From: Acanthosoma haemorrhoidale
Taxonomy: Eukaryota; Arthropoda; Insecta; Hemiptera; Acanthosomatidae
Assembly (NCBI GenBank): GCA_930367205.1
Contig: OV884015.1
Span: forward strand, 2,728,001-2,792,000
Length of the DNA stretch: 64,000 bases
Direction of reading: 5' to 3'
Shown: positions 21,517 to 35,495 of the stretch, in pieces
Numbering within the stretch: the first letter of the stretch is position 1
Layout of the letters: each line of letters begins with the position of its first letter
Position numbers and translations under genes: made by a program
Notes under the pieces: model-generated
Database searches by the model: none
What the model was told of the DNA's origin: nothing
Seen by the model: only the letters and a program-made list of their open reading frames with translations

Positions 21517-24500
21517 ACGTTCCTCTATATATTGTCAACAAACCCACAAAGTTTGATCAAAATGATGATAGTGGTTTCGGAGGTAGACTGATTTGAAGAT
21601 ATTTCCCTTTGCTTAGCTCGGTGGATTCGGCTGTTGAAGAAACTTGAAAGATTTAGAATTATACATTATCGCTAATTTCTCTGGAACCAGTAAAGACAGC
21701 ATTTTGTGGTTTCTTTTATTTTTTACATCTATATATTATCAACAATCCCAAAAAGTAGGACATTAATGTTTCCAGCGGTTTCGGAGGTAGAGTGATTTGA
21801 AGATATTTCCATCCCCTAAGCTTCGGCAATGTGACAGATCAAGGAGCTGGATAGATGCAAAATTATGTTTATTGCTAATTACTGGGTAACCAGTAATGGT
21901 AGCATTATTTAGTTTTTTTTATTACGTACATCTATGTATTGTCAACAATCCCACAAAGTTTGATTGAATTGATGATAGTGGTTTTGGAGCTAGGGCAATG
22001 TGAACATATTCACTTTTGCTAAGCTCGGTCGATTTGGCGTTTGAGAAAATGTGATAGATGTAGAATTATTCTTAGTGCTAATAACTCTGCAACAAGTTAT
22101 GGGATTATTATGTAGTTTCTTTGCTTACGTTCCTCTATATATTGTCAACAAACCCACAAAGTTTGATCAAATTGATGATAGTGGTTTCGGAGGTAGGGCG
22201 ATGTGAACATATTCGACTTTGCTTAGCTCGGTGGATTTGGCTGTTGAAGAAACTTGAAAGATTTAGAATTATACATTATAGCTAATTTCTCTGGAACCAG
22301 TAAAGGCAGCATTTTGTGGTTTCTTTTATTTTTTACATCTATATATTATCAACAATCCCACAATGTTTGACATAAATGTTTCAAGCGGTTTCGGAGGTAG
22401 AGTAATTTGAAGATATTTCCATCCCCTAAGCTTCGGCAATGTGACAGATCAAGGAGCTGGATTAATGTAAAATTATGTTTATTGCTAATTCCTGGGCAAC
22501 CAGCTATAGTAGCATTATGAGGTTTTTTTTATTACGTACATCTATATATTGTCAACAATCCCACAAAGTTTGATTGAATTGATGCTAGTAGTTTTTGAGA
22601 TTGGGCGATGTGAACATATTCCACTTTGCTTAGTTCGGTGGATTCGGCTGTTGAAGAAACTTGAAAGATTTAGAATGATGCATTATCGCTAATAACTCGG
22701 CAACCAATTATGGTAGCATTATGTGGTTTTTTTTATTACGTACATCTATATATTGTTTACAAACCCACAAAGTTTGATTCAATTGATGATATTGGTTTTG
22801 GAGCTAGGCCGATGTGAACATATTCACTTTTGCTAAGCTCGGTCGATTTGGCGTTTGAGGAAATTGGATAGATGTAGAATTATACTTATCGCTAATAACT
22901 CAGCAACAAGTTAAGGGAGCATTTTGTGGATTCTTTGCTTACGTTCCTCTATTTATTGTCAACAAACCCACAAAGTTTGATCAAATTGATGATAGTGGTT
23001 TCGGAGGTAGACTGATTTGAAGATATTTCCCTTTGCTTAGCTCGGTGGATTCGGCTGTTGAAGAAACTTGAAAGATTTAGAATTATACATTATCGCTAAT
23101 TTCTCTGGAACCAGTAAAGACAGCATTTTGTGGTTTCTTTTATTTTTTACATCTATATATTATCAACAATCCCAAAAAGTAGGACATTAATGTTTCCAGC
23201 GGTTTCGGAGGTAGAGTGATTTGAAGATATTTCCATCCCCTAAGCTTCGGCAATGTGACAGATCAAGGAGCTGGATAGATGTAAAATTATGTTTATTGCT
23301 AATTCCTGGGCAACCAGCTATAGTAGCATTATGAGGTTTTTTTTATTACGTACATCTATATATTGTCAACAATCCCACAAAGTTTGATTGAATTGATGCT
23401 AGTAGTTTTTGAGATTGGGCGATGTGAACATATTCCACTTTGCTTAGTTCGGTGGATTCGGCTGTTGAAGAAACTTGAAAGATTTAGAATGATGCATTAT
23501 CGCTAATAACTCGGCAACCAATTATGGTAGCATTATGTGGTTTTTTTTATTACGTACATCTATATATTGTTTACAAACCCACAAAGTTTGATTCAATTGA
23601 TGATATTGGTTTTGGAGCTAGGCCGATGTGAACATATTCACTTTTGCTAAGCTCGGTCGATTTGGCGTTTGAGGAAATTGGATAGATGTAGAATTATTCT
23701 TATCGCTAATAACTCAGCAACAAGTTAAGGGAGCATTTTGTGGATTCTTTGCTTACGTTCCTCTATTTATTGTCAACAAACCCACAAAGTTTGATCAAAT
23801 TGATGATAGTGGTTTCGGAGGTAGACTGATTTGAAGATATTTCCCTTTGCTTAGCTCGGTGGATTCGGCTGTTGAAGAAACTTGAAAGATTTAGAATTAT
23901 ACATTATCGCTAATTTCTCTGGAACCAGTAAAGACAGCATTTTGTGGTTTCTTTTATTTTTTACATCTATATATTATCAACAATCCCAAAAAGTAGGACA
24001 TTAATGTTTCCAGCGGTTTCGGAGGTAGAGTGATTTGAAGATATTTCCATCCCCTAAGCTTCGGCAATGTGACAGATCAAGGAGCTGGATAGATGTAAAA
24101 TTATGTTTATTGCTAATTACTGGGCAACCAGTTATGGTAGCATTATTTAGTTTTTCTTAATACGTAGATCTATGTATTGTCAACAATCCCACAAAGTTTG
24201 ATTGAATTGATGATAGTGGTTTTGGAGCTAGGGCAATGTGAACATATTCACTTTTGCTAAGCTCGGTCGATTTGGCGTTTGAGGAAATTGGATAGATGTA
24301 GAATTATTCTTAGTGCTAATAACTCTGCAACAAGTTATGGGATTATTATGTAGTTTCTTTGCTTACGTTCCTCTATATATTGTCAACAAACCCACAAAGT
24401 TTAATTTCATTGATGCTAGTAGTTTTTGAGGAAGGGCGATGTTAACATATTCACCTTCGCTTAGCGCGGTCATTTTGGCTGCTGCCAAAATTGGAAAGAT

Positions 24501-25583
24501 GTAGAATTATTTTTATCGCTAATAACTCGGCAACCAGCCATAGTAGCATTATGTGGTTTTTTTTATTACGTACATCTATATATTGTCAACCATCCCACAA
24601 AGTTTGATTGAATTGATACTAGTAGTTTTTATGATTGGGCGATGTGGACATATTCCACTTCGCTTAGCGCGGTCATTTCGGCTGCTGCCGTAATTAGAAA
24701 GATGTAGAATTTTTTTTATCGCTAATAACTCAGCAACCAGTTATGGTAGCATTATGTGTTTTTTTTTATTAGGTACATCTATATATTGTCAACAATCCCA
24801 CAAAGTTTGATTCAATTGATGATGGTGGTTTTGGAGCTAGGCCGAGGTGAACATATTCACTTTTGCTAAGCTCGGTCGATTTGGCGTTTGAGGAAATTGG
24901 ATAGATGTAGAATTATTCTTAGTGCTAATAACTCTGCAACAAGTTATGGGATTATTATGTAGTTTCTTTGCTTACGTTCCTCTATATATTGTCAACAAAC
25001 CCACAAAGTTTAATTTCATTGATGCTAGTAGTTTTTTAGGAAGGGCGATGTGAACATATTCACCTTCGCTTAGCGCGGTCATTTTGGCTGCTGCCGAAAT
25101 TGGAAAGATGTAGAATTATTTTTATCGCTAATAACTCGGCAACCAGCTATAGTAGCATTATGAGGTTTTTTTTATTACGTACATCTATATATTGTCAACA
25201 ATCCCACAAAGTTTGATTGAATTGATGCTAGTAGTTTTTGAGATTGGGCGATGTGAACATATTCCACTTTGCTTAGTTCGGTGGATTCGGCTGTTGAAGA
25301 AACTTGAAAGATTTAGAATGATGCATTATCGCTAATAACTCGGCAACCAATTATGGTAGCATTATGTGGTTTTTTTTATTACGTACATCTATATATTGTT
25401 TACAAACCCACAAAGTTTGATTCAATTGATGATATTGGTTTTGGAGCTAGGCCGATGTGAACATATTCACTTTTGCTAAGCTCGGTCGATTTGGCGTTTG
25501 AGGAAATTGGATAGATGTAGAATTATTCTTATCGCTAATAACTCAGCAACAAGTTAAGGGAGCATTTTGTGGATTCTTTGCTT
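21517..25583 (+). repeat. HOR-I copy 2 (20-mer, 4067 bp)
   Basis: Second complete unit, exactly 4067 bp after the first by the acgttcctct start and the gatcaaaatgatg marker. The order of types is unchanged. Small private differences include gaagggcgatgtt in the f monomer near 24432, where neighbours have gaagggtgatgtt. Confidence 0.95.
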
Positions 25584-28500
25584 ACGTTCCTCTATATATT
25601 GTCAACAAACCCACAAAGTTTGATCAAAATGATGATAGTGGTTTCGGAGGTAGACTGATTTGAAGATATTTCCCTTTGCTTAGCTCGGTGGATTCGGCTG
25701 TTGAAGAAACTTGAAAGATTTAGAATTATACATTATCGCTAATTTCTCTGGAACCAGTAAAGACAGCATTTTGTGGTTTCTTTTATTTTTTACATCTATA
25801 TATTATCAACAATCCCAAAAAGTAGGACATTAATGTTTCCAGCGGTTTCGGAGGTAGAGTGATTTGAAGATATTTCCATCCCCTAAGCTTCGGCAATGTG
25901 ACAGATCAAGGAGCTGGATAGATGCAAAATTATGTTTATTGCTAATTACTGGGTAACCAGTAATGGTAGCATTATTTAGTTTTTTTTATTACGTACATCT
26001 ATGTATTGTCAACAATCCCACAAAGTTTGATTGAATTGATGATAGTGGTTTTGGAGCTAGGGCAATGTGAACATATTCACTTTTGCTAAGCTCGGTCGAT
26101 TTGGCGTTTGAGAAAATGTGATAGATGTAGAATTATTCTTAGTGCTAATAACTCTGCAACAAGTTATGGGATTATTATGTAGTTTCTTTGCTTACGTTCC
26201 TCTATATATTGTCAACAAACCCACAAAGTTTGATCAAATTGATGATAGTGGTTTCGGAGGTAGGGCGATGTGAACATATTCGACTTTGCTTAGCTCGGTG
26301 GATTTGGCTGTTGAAGAAACTTGAAAGATTTAGAATTATACATTATAGCTAATTTCTCTGGAACCAGTAAAGGCAGCATTTTGTGGTTTCTTTTATTTTT
26401 TACATCTATATATTATCAACAATCCCACAATGTTTGACATAAATGTTTCAAGCGGTTTCGGAGGTAGAGTAATTTGAAGATATTTCCATCCCCTAAGCTT
26501 CGGCAATGTGACAGATCAAGGAGCTGGATTAATGTAAAATTATGTTTATTGCTAATTCCTGGGCAACCAGCTATAGTAGCATTATGAGGTTTTTTTTATT
26601 ACGTACATCTATATATTGTCAACAATCCCACAAAGTTTGATTGAATTGATGCTAGTAGTTTTTGAGATTGGGCGATGTGAACATATTCCACTTTGCTTAG
26701 TTCGGTGGATTCGGCTGTTGAAGAAACTTGAAAGATTTAGAATGATGCATTATCGCTAATAACTCGGCAACCAATTATGGTAGCATTATGTGGTTTTTTT
26801 TATTACGTACATCTATATATTGTTTACAAACCCACAAAGTTTGATTCAATTGATGATATTGGTTTTGGAGCTAGGCCGATGTGAACATATTCACTTTTGC
26901 TAAGCTCGGTCGATTTGGCGTTTGAGGAAATTGGATAGATGTAGAATTATACTTATCGCTAATAACTCAGCAACAAGTTAAGGGAGCATTTTGTGGATTC
27001 TTTGCTTACGTTCCTCTATTTATTGTCAACAAACCCACAAAGTTTGATCAAATTGATGATAGTGGTTTCGGAGGTAGACTGATTTGAAGATATTTCCCTT
27101 TGCTTAGCTCGGTGGATTCGGCTGTTGAAGAAACTTGAAAGATTTAGAATTATACATTATCGCTAATTTCTCTGGAACCAGTAAAGACAGCATTTTGTGG
27201 TTTCTTTTATTTTTTACATCTATATATTATCAACAATCCCAAAAAGTAGGACATTAATGTTTCCAGCGGTTTCGGAGGTAGAGTGATTTGAAGATATTTC
27301 CATCCCCTAAGCTTCGGCAATGTGACAGATCAAGGAGCTGGATAGATGTAAAATTATGTTTATTGCTAATTCCTGGGCAACCAGCTATAGTAGCATTATG
27401 TGGTTTTTTTTATTACGTACATCTATATATTGTCAACAATCCCACAAAGTTTGATTGAATTGATGCTAGTAGTTTTTGAGATTGGGCGATGTGAACATAT
27501 TCCACTTTGCTTAGTTCGGTGGATTCGGCTGTTGAAGAAACTTGAAAGATTTAGAATGATGCATTATCGCTAATAACTCGGCAACCAATTATGGTAGCAT
27601 TATGTGGTTTTTTTTATTACGTACATCTATATATTGTTTACAAACCCACAAAGTTTGATTCAATTGATGATATTGGTTTTGGAGCTAGGCCGATGTGAAC
27701 ATATTCACTTTTGCTAAGCTCGGTCGATTTGGCGTTTGAGGAAATTGGATAGATGTAGAATTATTCTTATCGCTAATAACTCAGCAACAAGTTAAGGGAG
27801 CATTTTGTGGATTCTTTGCTTACGTTCCTCTATTTATTGTCAACAAACCCACAAAGTTTGATCAAATTGATGATAGTGGTTTCGGAGGTAGACTGATTTG
27901 AAGATATTTCCCTTTGCTTAGCTCGGTGGATTCGGCTGTTGAAGAAACTTGAAAGATTTAGAATTATACATTATCGCTAATTTCTCTGGAACCAGTAAAG
28001 ACAGCATTTTGTGGTTTCTTTTATTTTTTACATCTATATATTATCAACAATCCCAAAAAGTAGGACATTAATGTTTCCAGCGGTTTCGGAGGTAGAGTGA
28101 TTTGAAGATATTTCCATCCCCTAAGCTTCGGCAATGTGACAGATCAAGGAGCTGGATAGATGTAAAATTATGTTTATTGCTAATTACTGGGCAACCAGTT
28201 ATGGTAGCATTATTTAGTTTTTCTTAATACGTAGATCTATGTATTGTCAACAATCCCACAAAGTTTGATTGAATTGATGATAGTGGTTTTGGAGCTAGGG
28301 CAATGTGAACATATTCACTTTTGCTAAGCTCGGTCGATTTGGCGTTTGAGGAAATTGGATAGATGTAGAATTATTCTTAGTGCTAATAACTCTGCAACAA
28401 GTTATGGGATTATTATGTAGTTTCTTTGCTTACGTTCCTCTATATATTGTCAACAAACCCACAAAGTTTAATTTCATTGATGCTAGTAGTTTTTGAGGAA

Positions 28501-29650
28501 GGGTGATGTTAACATATTCACCTTCGCTTAGCGCGGTCATTTTGGCTGCTGCCAAAATTGGAAAGATGTAGAATTATTTTTATCGCTAATAACTCGGCAA
28601 CCAGCCATAGTAGCATTATGTGGTTTTTTTTATTACGTACATCTATATATTGTCAACCATCCCACAAAGTTTGATTGAATTGATACTAGTAGTTTTTATG
28701 ATTGGGCGATGTGGACATATTCCACTTCGCTTAGCGCGGTCATTTCGGCTGCTGCCGTAATTAGAAAGATGTAGAATTTTTTTTATCGCTAATAACTCAG
28801 CAACCAGTTATGGTAGCATTATGTGTTTTTTTTTATTAGGTACATCTATATATTGTCAACAATCCCACAAAGTTTGATTCAATTGATGATGGTGGTTTTG
28901 GAGCTAGGCCGAGGTGAACATATTCACTTTTGCTAAGCTCGGTCGATTTGGCGTTTGAGGAAATTGGATAGATGTAGAATTATTCTTAGTGCTAATAACT
29001 CTGCAACAAGTTATGGGATTATTATGTAGTTTCTTTGCTTACGTTCCTCTATATATTGTCAACAAACCCACAAAGTTTAATTTCATTGATGCTAGTAGTT
29101 TTTTAGGAAGGGCGATGTGAACATATTCACCTTCGCTTAGCGCGGTCATTTTGGCTGCTGCCGAAATTGGAAAGATGTAGAATTATTTTTATCGCTAATA
29201 ACTCGGCAACCAGCTATAGTAGCATTATGAGGTTTTTTTTATTACGTACATCTATATATTGTCAACAATCCCACAAAGTTTGATTGAATTGATGCTAGTA
29301 GTTTTTGAGATTGGGCGATGTGAACATATTCCACTTTGCTTAGTTCGGTGGATTCGGCTGTTGAAGAAACTTGAAAGATTTAGAATGATGCATTATCGCT
29401 AATAACTCGGCAACCAATTATGGTAGCATTATGTGGTTTTTTTTATTACGTACATCTATATATTGTTTACAAACCCACAAAGTTTGATTCAATTGATGAT
29501 ATTGGTTTTGGAGCTAGGCCGATGTGAACATATTCACTTTTGCTAAGCTCGGTCGATTTGGCGTTTGAGGAAATTGGATAGATGTAGAATTATTCTTATC
29601 GCTAATAACTCAGCAACAAGTTAAGGGAGCATTTTGTGGATTCTTTGCTT
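25584..29650 (+). repeat. HOR-I copy 3 (20-mer, 4067 bp)
   Basis: Third complete unit. One visible private change is tatgtggtttt near 27400, where other copies read tatgaggtttt at the corresponding d-to-a border. The rest of the order and spacing is the same. Confidence 0.95.
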
Positions 29651-32600
29651 ACGTTCCTCTATATATTGTCAACAAACCCACAAAGTTTGATCAAAATGAT
29701 GATAGTGGTTTCGGAGGTAGACTGATTTGAAGATATTTCCCTTTGCTTAGCTCGGTGGATTCGGCTGTTGAAGAAACTTGAAAGATTTAGAATTATACAT
29801 TATCGCTAATTTCTCTGGAACCAGTAAAGACAGCATTTTGTGGTTTCTTTTATTTTTTACATCTATATATTATCAACAATCCCAAAAAGTAGGACATTAA
29901 TGTTTCCAGCGGTTTCGGAGGTAGAGTGATTTGAAGATATTTCCATCCCCTAAGCTTCGGCAATGTGACAGATCAAGGAGCTGGATAGATGCAAAATTAT
30001 GTTTATTGCTAATTACTGGGTAACCAGTAATGGTAGCATTATTTAGTTTTTTTTATTACGTACATCTATGTATTGTCAACAATCCCACAAAGTTTGATTG
30101 AATTGATGATAGTGGTTTTGGAGCTAGGGCAATGTGAACATATTCACTTTTGCTAAGCTCGGTCGATTTGGCGTTTGAGAAAATGTGATAGATGTAGAAT
30201 TATTCTTAGTGCTAATAACTCTGCAACAAGTTATGGGATTATTATGTAGTTTCTTTGCTTACGTTCCTCTATATATTGTCAACAAACCCACAAAGTTTGA
30301 TCAAATTGATGATAGTGGTTTCGGAGGTAGGGCGATGTGAACATATTCGACTTTGCTTAGCTCGGTGGATTTGGCTGTTGAAGAAACTTGAAAGATTTAG
30401 AATTATACATTATAGCTAATTTCTCTGGAACCAGTAAAGGCAGCATTTTGTGGTTTCTTTTATTTTTTACATCTATATATTATCAACAATCCCACAATGT
30501 TTGACATAAATGTTTCAAGCGGTTTCGGAGGTAGAGTAATTTGAAGATATTTCCATCCCCTAAGCTTCGGCAATGTGACAGATCAAGGAGCTGGATTAAT
30601 GTAAAATTATGTTTATTGCTAATTCCTGGGCAACCAGCTATAGTAGCATTATGAGGTTTTTTTTATTACGTACATCTATATATTGTCAACAATCCCACAA
30701 AGTTTGATTGAATTGATGCTAGTAGTTTTTGAGATTGGGCGATGTGAACATATTCCACTTTGCTTAGTTCGGTGGATTCGGCTGTTGAAGAAACTTGAAA
30801 GATTTAGAATGATGCATTATCGCTAATAACTCGGCAACCAATTATGGTAGCATTATGTGGTTTTTTTTATTACGTACATCTATATATTGTTTACAAACCC
30901 ACAAAGTTTGATTCAATTGATGATATTGGTTTTGGAGCTAGGCCGATGTGAACATATTCACTTTTGCTAAGCTCGGTCGATTTGGCGTTTGAGGAAATTG
31001 GATAGATGTAGAATTATACTTATCGCTAATAACTCAGCAACAAGTTAAGGGAGCATTTTGTGGATTCTTTGCTTACGTTCCTCTATTTATTGTCAACAAA
31101 CCCACAAAGTTTGATCAAATTGATGATAGTGGTTTCGAAGGTAGACTGATTTGAAGATATTTCCCTTTGCTTAGCTCGGTGGATTCGGCTGTTGAAGAAA
31201 CTTGAAAGATTTAGAATTATACATTATCGCTAATTTCTCTGGAACCAGTAAAGACAGCATTTTGTGGTTTCTTTTATTTTTTACATCTATATATTATCAA
31301 CAATCCCAAAAAGTAGGACATTAATGTTTCCAGCGGTTTCGGAGGTAGAGTGATTTGAAGATATTTCCATCCCCTAAGCTTCGGCAATGTGACAGATCAA
31401 GGAGCTGGATAGATGTAAAATTATGTTTATTGCTAATTCCTGGGCAACCAGCTATAGTAGCATTATGAGGTTTTTTTTATTACGTACATCTATATATTGT
31501 CAACAATCCCACAAAGTTTGATTGAATTGATGCTAGTAGTTTTTGAGATTGGGCGATGTGAACATATTCCACTTTGCTTAGTTCGGTGGATTCGGCTGTT
31601 GAAGAAACTTGAAAGATTTAGAATGATGCATTATCGCTAATAACTCGGCAACCAATTATGGTAGCATTATGTGGTTTTTTTTATTACGTACATCTATATA
31701 TTGTTTACAAACCCACAAAGTTTGATTCAATTGATGATATTGGTTTTGGAGCTAGGCCGATGTGAACATATTCACTTTTGCTAAGCTCGGTCGATTTGGC
31801 GTTTGAGGAAATTGGATAGATGTAGAATTATACTTATCGCTAATAACTCAGCAACAAGTTAAGGGAGCATTTTGTGGATTCTTTGCTTACGTTCCTCTAT
31901 TTATTGTCAACAAACCCACAAAGTTTGATCAAATTGATGATAGTGGTTTCGGAGGTAGACTGATTTGAAGATATTTCCCTTTGCTTAGCTCGGTGGATTC
32001 GGCTGTTGAAGAAACTTGAAAGATTTAGAATTATACATTATCGCTAATTTCTCTGGAACCAGTAAAGACAGCATTTTGTGGTTTCTTTTATTTTTTACAT
32101 CTATATATTATCAACAATCCCAAAAAGTAGGACATTAATGTTTCCAGCGGTTTCGGAGGTAGAGTGATTTGAAGATATTTCCATCCCCTAAGCTTCGGCA
32201 ATGTGACAGATCAAGGAGCTGGATAGATGTAAAATTATGTTTATTGCTAATTACTGGGCAACCAGTTATGGTAGCATTATTTAGTTTTTCTTAATACGTA
32301 GATCTATGTATTGTCAACAATCCCACAAAGTTTGATTGAATTGATGATAGTGGTTTTGGAGCTAGGGCAATGTGAACATATTCACTTTTGCTAAGCTCGG
32401 TCGATTTGGCGTTTGAGGAAATTGGATAGATGTAGAATTATTCTTAGTGCTAATAACTCTGCAACAAGTTATGGGATTATTATGTAGTTTCTTTGCTTAC
32501 GTTCCTCTATATATTGTCAACAAACCCACAAAGTTTAATTTCATTGATGCTTGTAGTTTTTGAGGAAGGGTGATGTTAACATATTCACCTTCGCTTAGCG

Positions 32601-33717
32601 CGGTCATTTTGGCTGCTGCCAAAATTGGAAAGATGTAGAATTATTTTTATCGCTAATAACTCGGCAACCAGCCATAGTAGCATTATGTGGTTTTTTTTAT
32701 TACGTACATCTATATATTGTCAACCATCCCACAAAGTTTGATTGAATTGATACTAGTAGTTTTTATGATTGGGCGATGTGGACATATTCCACTTCGCTTA
32801 GCGCGGTCATTTCGGCTGCTGCCGTAATTAGAAAGATGTAGAATTTTTTTTATCGCTAATAACTCAGCAACCAGTTATGGTAGCATTATGTGTTTTTTTT
32901 TATTAGGTACATCTATATATTGTCAACAATCCCACAAAGTTTGATTCAATTGATGATGGTGGTTTTGGAGCTAGGCCGAGGTGAACATATTCACTTTTGC
33001 TAAGCTCGGTCGATTTGGCGTTTGAGGAAATTGGATAGATGTAGAATTATTCTTAGTGCTAATAACTCTGCAACAAGTTATGGGATTATTATGTAGTTTC
33101 TTTGCTTACGTTCCTCTATATATTGTCAACAAACCCACAAAGTTTAATTTCATTGATGCTAGTAGTTTTTTAGGAAGGGCGATGTGAACATATTCACCTT
33201 CGCTTAGCGCGGTCATTTTGGCTGCTGCCGAAATTGGAAAGATGTAGAATTATTTTTATCGCTAATAACTCGGCAACCAGCTATAGTAGCATTATGAGGT
33301 TTTTTTTATTACGTACATCTATATATTGTCAACAATCCCACAAAGTTTGATTGAATTGATGCTAGTAGTTTTTGAGATTGGGCGATGTGAACATATTCCA
33401 CTTTGCTTAGTTCGGTGGATTCGGCTGTTGAAGAAACTTGAAAGATTTAGAATGATGCATTATCGCTAATAACTCGGCAACCAATTATGGTAGCATTATG
33501 TGGTTTTTTTTATTACGTACATCTATATATTGTTTACAAACCCACAAAGTTTGATTCAATTGATGATATTGGTTTTGGAGCTAGGCCGATGTGAACATAT
33601 TCACTTTTGCTAAGCTCGGTCGATTTGGCGTTTGAGGAAATTGGATAGATGTAGAATTATTCTTATCGCTAATAACTCAGCAACAAGTTAAGGGAGCATT
33701 TTGTGGATTCTTTGCTT
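29651..33717 (+). repeat. HOR-I copy 4 (20-mer, 4067 bp)
   Basis: Fourth complete unit. Private changes include ggtttcgaagg near 31137 (others ggtttcggagg) and gatgcttgtag near 32550 (others gatgctagtag). The second of these also appears near 55930 and 58935, which links this copy to sequences in the right-hand block. Confidence 0.95.
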
Positions 33718-35495
33718 ACGTTCCTCTATATATTGTCAACAAACCCACAAAGTTTGATCAAAATGATGATAGTGGTTTCGGAGGTAGACTGATTTGAAGA
33801 TATTTCCCTTTGCTTAGCTCGGTGGATTCGGCTGTTGAAGAAACTTGAAAGATTTAGAATTATACATTATCGCTAATTTCTCTGGAACCAGTAAAGACAG
33901 CATTTTGTGGTTTCTTTTATTTTTTACATCTATATATTATCAACAATCCCAAAAAGTAGGACATTAATGTTTCCAGCGGTTTCGGAGGTAGAGTGATTTG
34001 AAGATATTTCCATCCCCTAAGCTTCGGCAATGTGACAGATCAAGGAGCTGGATAGATGCAAAATTATGTTTATTGCTAATTACTGGGTAACCAGTAATGG
34101 TAGCATTATTTAGTTTTTTTTATTACGTACATCTATGTATTGTCAACAATCCCACAAAGTTTGATTGAATTGATGATAGTGGTTTTGGAGCTAGGGCAAT
34201 GTGAACATATTCACTTTTGCTAAGCTCGGTCGATTTGGCGTTTGAGAAAATGTGATAGATGTAGAATTATTCTTAGTGCTAATAACTCTGCAACAAGTTA
34301 TGGGATTATTATGTAGTTTCTTTGCTTACGTTCCTCTATATATTGTCAACAAACCCCCAAAGTTTGATCAAATTGATGATAGTGGTTTCGGAGGTAGGGC
34401 GATGTGAACATATTCGACTTTGCTTAGCTCGGTGGATTTGGCTGTTGAAGAAACTTGAAAGATTTAGAATTATACATTATAGCTAATTTCTCTGGAACCA
34501 GTAAAGGCAGCATTTTGTGGTTTCTTTTATTTTTTACATCTATATATTATCAACAATCCCACAATGTTTGACATAAATGTTTCAAGCGGTTTCGGAGGTA
34601 GAGTAATTTGAAGATATTTCCATCCCCTAAGCTTCGGCAATGTGACAGATCAAGGAGCTGGATTAATGTAAAATTATGTTTATTGCTAATTCCTGGGCAA
34701 CCAGCTATAGTAGCATTATGAGGTTTTTTTTATTACGTACATCTATATATTGTCAACAATCCCACAAAGTTTGATTGAATTGATGCTAGTAGTTTTTGAG
34801 ATTGGGCGATGTGAACATATTCCACTTTGCTTAGTTCGGTGGATTCGGCTGTTGAAGAAACTTGAAAGATTTAGAATGATGCATTATCGCTAATAACTCG
34901 GCAACCAATTATGGTAGCATTATGTGGTTTTTTTTATTACGTACATCTATATATTGTTTACAAACCCACAAAGTTTGATTCAATTGATGATATTGGTTTT
35001 GGAGCTAGGCCGATGTGAACATATTCACTTTTGCTAAGCTCGGTCGATTTGGCGTTTGAGGAAATTGGATAGATGTAGAATTATACTTATCGCTAATAAC
35101 TCAGCAACAAGTTAAGGGAGCATTTTGTGGATTCTTTGCTTACGTTCCTCTATTTATTGTCAACAAACCCACAAAGTTTGATCAAATTGATGATAGTGGT
35201 TTCGGAGGTAGACTGATTTGAAGATATTTCCCTTTGCTTAGCTCGGTGGATTCGGCTGTTGAAGAAACTTGAAAGATTTAGAATTATACATTATCGCTAA
35301 TTTCTCTGGAACCAGTAAAGACAGCATTTTGTGGTTTCTTTTATTTTTTACATCTATATATTATCAACAATCCCAAAAAGTAGGACATTAATGTTTCCAG
35401 CGGTTTCGGAGGTAGAGTGATTTGAAGATATTTCCATCCCCTAAGCTTCGGCAATGTGACAGATCAAGGAGCTGGATAGATGTAAAATAATGTTT
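33718..35495 (+). repeat. HOR-I copy 5, truncated after about nine monomers
   Basis: This begins as a normal HOR-I copy, with a private cccccaaag near 34356. It leaves the pattern at about 35500, inside a d monomer, where canonical copies read caaccagctatagtagc and this one reads caaccagttatggtagc. The following 2.1 kb is other A material, and HOR-I order returns near 37605. Confidence 0.88.

Noticed and set aside
17450..33717. Assembly duplication as the explanation for the identical HOR-I copies
   Set aside because: Not fully excluded, but each copy carries its own single-base variants (e.g. near 24432, 27400, 31137, 32550, 34356), which favours genuine distinct copies over one sequence assembled repeatedly. 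Read depth would settle it.
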